This document shows positions 6,233-7,829 of a stretch of DNA of 7,829 nucleotides, in pieces; the stretch's first letter is position 1, and each line of letters opens with the position of its first letter. A program made the translations under genes and the position numbers. The notes beneath the pieces are model-generated. The model ran no database searches and had not been told where the DNA came from. It saw only the letters and a program-made list of their open reading frames with translations. The stretch is from Flavobacteriaceae bacterium (lineage in GTDB: Bacteria; Bacteroidota; Bacteroidia; Flavobacteriales; Flavobacteriaceae), in NCBI GenBank assembly GCA_029245825.1, contig JAQWON010000076.1, positions 1-7,829 of the forward strand, read 5' to 3'.

Positions 6233-7618
6233 ATGGATTATCGAATTGAGAAAGACACTTTAGGAGAAGTCAAAGTTCCTGTTAATGTTTATTGGGGTCC
6301 TCAAACTGAAAGATCTAGGAAGAATTTTAAAATTGGGCCTGAATCATCAATGCCAATAGAAATTATTTATGGCTTTGCAATTTTAAAAAAAGCAGCCGCC
6401 TATACAAATCATGAATTAGGTGTTCTTGAGATAAAAAAAAGAGACCTAATTGCAAAAGTTTGCGATGAAATAATTGATGGCAAATTAGATGATCAGTTTC
6501 CTTTAGTCATATGGCAAACTGGTTCTGGGACCCAAACCAATATGAATGTTAATGAGGTAATTTCAAATAGATCTCATGTGTTATTAGATAATAAATTAGG
6601 AGAAGGTGAAATTTTTTTAAAAGCAAATGATGATGTAAACAAATCTCAATCTTCCAATGATACCTTTCCTACGGCTATGTACATAGCTTGTTATAAAAAA
6701 ATTATTGAGGTGACAATTCCAGGTGTTTCTGAATTAATTAAATCAATTAAAGCTAAATCTAAAGAATTTGAGGAAATTATTAAGATTGGAAGAACTCATC
6801 TTATGGATGCAACACCTATAACTCTAGGTCAGGAATTTTCTGGATATTATACCCAAATAGAGTATGGCGTTAGAGCCTTAAAAAATTCTTTGCCTCATTT
6901 ATCTGAAATTGCCCTTGGAGGCACTGCAGTTGGAACCGGTTTGAACACGCCAAAAGGATATTCTGAATTAGTAGCTAAATATATTTCAAAGTTTTCTGGT
7001 ATTTCATTTATCTCGGCTAAAAATAAATTTGAGGCCCTAGCTGCTCATGATGCTATAATTGAAAGTCATGGAGCTTTAAAACAATTAGCTGTTTCTTTAA
7101 ATAAAATTGCTAATGATATTCGTATGATGGCTTCTGGCCCAAGATCTGGAATAGGAGAACTAATAATTCCTTCAAATGAACCAGGAAGTTCAATAATGCC
7201 GGGGAAAGTAAATCCCACTCAGTGTGAGGCCTTAACAATGGTATGTGCACAGGTAATAGGTAACGATACCGCAATTTCATTTGGTGGTGCGCAAGGTCAC
7301 TATGAATTAAATGTGTTTAAGCCTTTAATGTCATCAAATCTATTGGTTTCAGCAAGATTGATTGGTGATGCATGTCTAAGTTTTGCTGAAAACTGTATGG
7401 ATGGAATTAAAGCGAATAAAAAAAAGATTAATCAGTTTCTTAATGATTCTCTAATGCTTATAACTGCTTTAAATACAAAGATTGGATATTATAAAGCTGC
7501 TGAAATTGCTAACAAAGCTTTTGCTGAAGACATTACTTTGAAAAAAGCAGCAATATTACTCAATTATGTTACTTCAAAAGAATTTGATGATTGGGTAGAT
7601 CCTAAAAATATGACTTAA
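6233..7618 (+). CDS. fumC: Class II fumarate hydratase (fumarase C)
   Basis: Iron-independent fumarase that interconverts fumarate and L-malate in the TCA cycle, acting as a cytoplasmic homotetramer. The 461-residue product begins MDYRIEKDTLGEVKVPVN and YWGPQTERS, as expected for the family. It carries GSGTQTNMNVNEV (residues 97-109), GRTHLMDATPI with the active-site histidine near residue 189, and the superfamily signature GSSIMPGKVNPTQ at 318-330 with the catalytic serine region. The C-terminal domain includes LNTKIGYYKAA and ends FDDWVDPKNMT. Length and spacing match E. coli FumC (467 residues). These features separate it from argininosuccinate lyase, adenylosuccinate lyase and aspartase, of which aspartase is the closest alternative. 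A TTG two codons upstream at 6227 is possible, but the ATG at 6233 aligns better with family N-termini. The gene is divergent from a small membrane-protein gene and convergent with another. Confidence 0.97.
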   Translation: MDYRIEKDTLGEVKVPVNVYWGPQTERSRKNFKIGPESSMPIEIIYGFAILKKAAAYTNHELGVLEIKKRDLIAKVCDEIIDGKLDDQFPLVIWQTGSGTQTNMNVNEVISNRSHVLLDNKLGEGEIFLKANDDVNKSQSSNDTFPTAMYIACYKKIIEVTIPGVSELIKSIKAKSKEFEEIIKIGRTHLMDATPITLGQEFSGYYTQIEYGVRALKNSLPHLSEIALGGTAVGTGLNTPKGYSELVAKYISKFSGISFISAKNKFEALAAHDAIIESHGALKQLAVSLNKIANDIRMMASGPRSGIGELIIPSNEPGSSIMPGKVNPTQCEALTMVCAQVIGNDTAISFGGAQGHYELNVFKPLMSSNLLVSARLIGDACLSFAENCMDGIKANKKKINQFLNDSLMLITALNTKIGYYKAAEIANKAFAEDITLKKAAILLNYVTSKEFDDWVDPKNMT

Positions 7619-7628
7619 TAAAACAAAA

Positions 7629-7808
7629 CTATATCCTACCCCTTAAAGCATTAAAAGCCCAAGCGATAGCATAAAACCCAACTCCAGATACAGAGAATCC
7701 GATTGCATGATCGGGATATTTTAAAAGACCTAAAAGAATTAAGGCTGTTCCAAACAAAAAAACAATTAAAGAGGAATAACCAAAAATTTTATTTTTATTT
7801 AGTCCCAA
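7629..7808 (-). CDS. Small uncharacterised membrane protein (about 59 aa), probable TTG start
   Basis: No named family is recognised. Reading the minus strand back from the TAG at 7629-7631 gives a product with KIFGYSSLIVFLFGTALILL as a first membrane segment (about residues 8-29). A short polar turn KYPDHAIG and a second segment containing VGFYAIAWAFNAL follow, and the protein ends RGRI. No ATG or GTG is in frame; a TGA at 7812-7814 closes the frame upstream, leaving TTG at 7806-7808 as the most plausible start. The two-helix pattern with a basic C-terminus looks like a genuine small inner-membrane protein. An unusual start, or a frameshift in the last bases of the window, cannot be excluded. 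It converges on fumC with ten bases between the stops. Confidence 0.6.
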   Translation of the reverse strand: MGLNKNKIFGYSSLIVFLFGTALILLGLLKYPDHAIGFSVSGVGFYAIAWAFNALRGRI

Positions 7809-7829
7809 GATTCAGGTTTTAATTAAGAC

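Overview
The window looks like chromosomal DNA from an AT-rich member of the Bacteroidota, most likely a flavobacterium and quite possibly an uncultured marine lineage. Three observations support this. The ribosomal and IF3 proteins are of flavobacterial type. The outer-membrane receptor has the Bacteroidota architecture of a carboxypeptidase-regulatory-like domain, a plug and a barrel. Gene starts lack a Shine-Dalgarno sequence but have A/T-rich leaders, and TAnnTTTG promoter -7 elements are present. No IS element, CRISPR array, tRNA or rRNA was seen, and no gene-free stretch exceeds about 110 bases.

Layout, left to right. (1) Positions 1-3024 hold the conserved translation cluster thrS (5' end cut by the window edge), infC, rpmI, rplT, all on the plus strand. 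This cluster contains the two most interesting points. infC appears to start at a non-canonical ATA codon. As sequenced, infC also has no stop codon before rpmI: a run of nine A's leaves IF3 in frame with ribosomal protein L35. (2) Positions 3073-3435 encode an ArsC/Spx-family thioredoxin-fold protein with the arsenate-reductase residues, followed 16 bases later by a large TonB-dependent-receptor-like outer-membrane protein (3452-5950). (3) Positions 5956-6120, minus strand, encode a 54-residue membrane protein convergent with the receptor gene. (4) Positions 6121-6232 form a divergent intergenic region with a good promoter candidate for the small gene, -7-like elements for fumC, and a 20-base inverted repeat that could be an operator. 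(5) Positions 6233-7618 encode class II fumarase (fumC). (6) Positions 7629-7808, minus strand, encode a second small membrane protein, about 59 residues, convergent with fumC.

The first block supplies threonyl-tRNA, an initiation factor and two large-subunit proteins, an ordinary housekeeping set. The receptor, ArsC-like protein and fumarase have no evident shared pathway with it. I see no clear new defence or metabolic system. The second-look items are the translational and transcriptional oddities of infC-rpmI, the palindrome between the divergent genes, and the two uncharacterised small membrane proteins.
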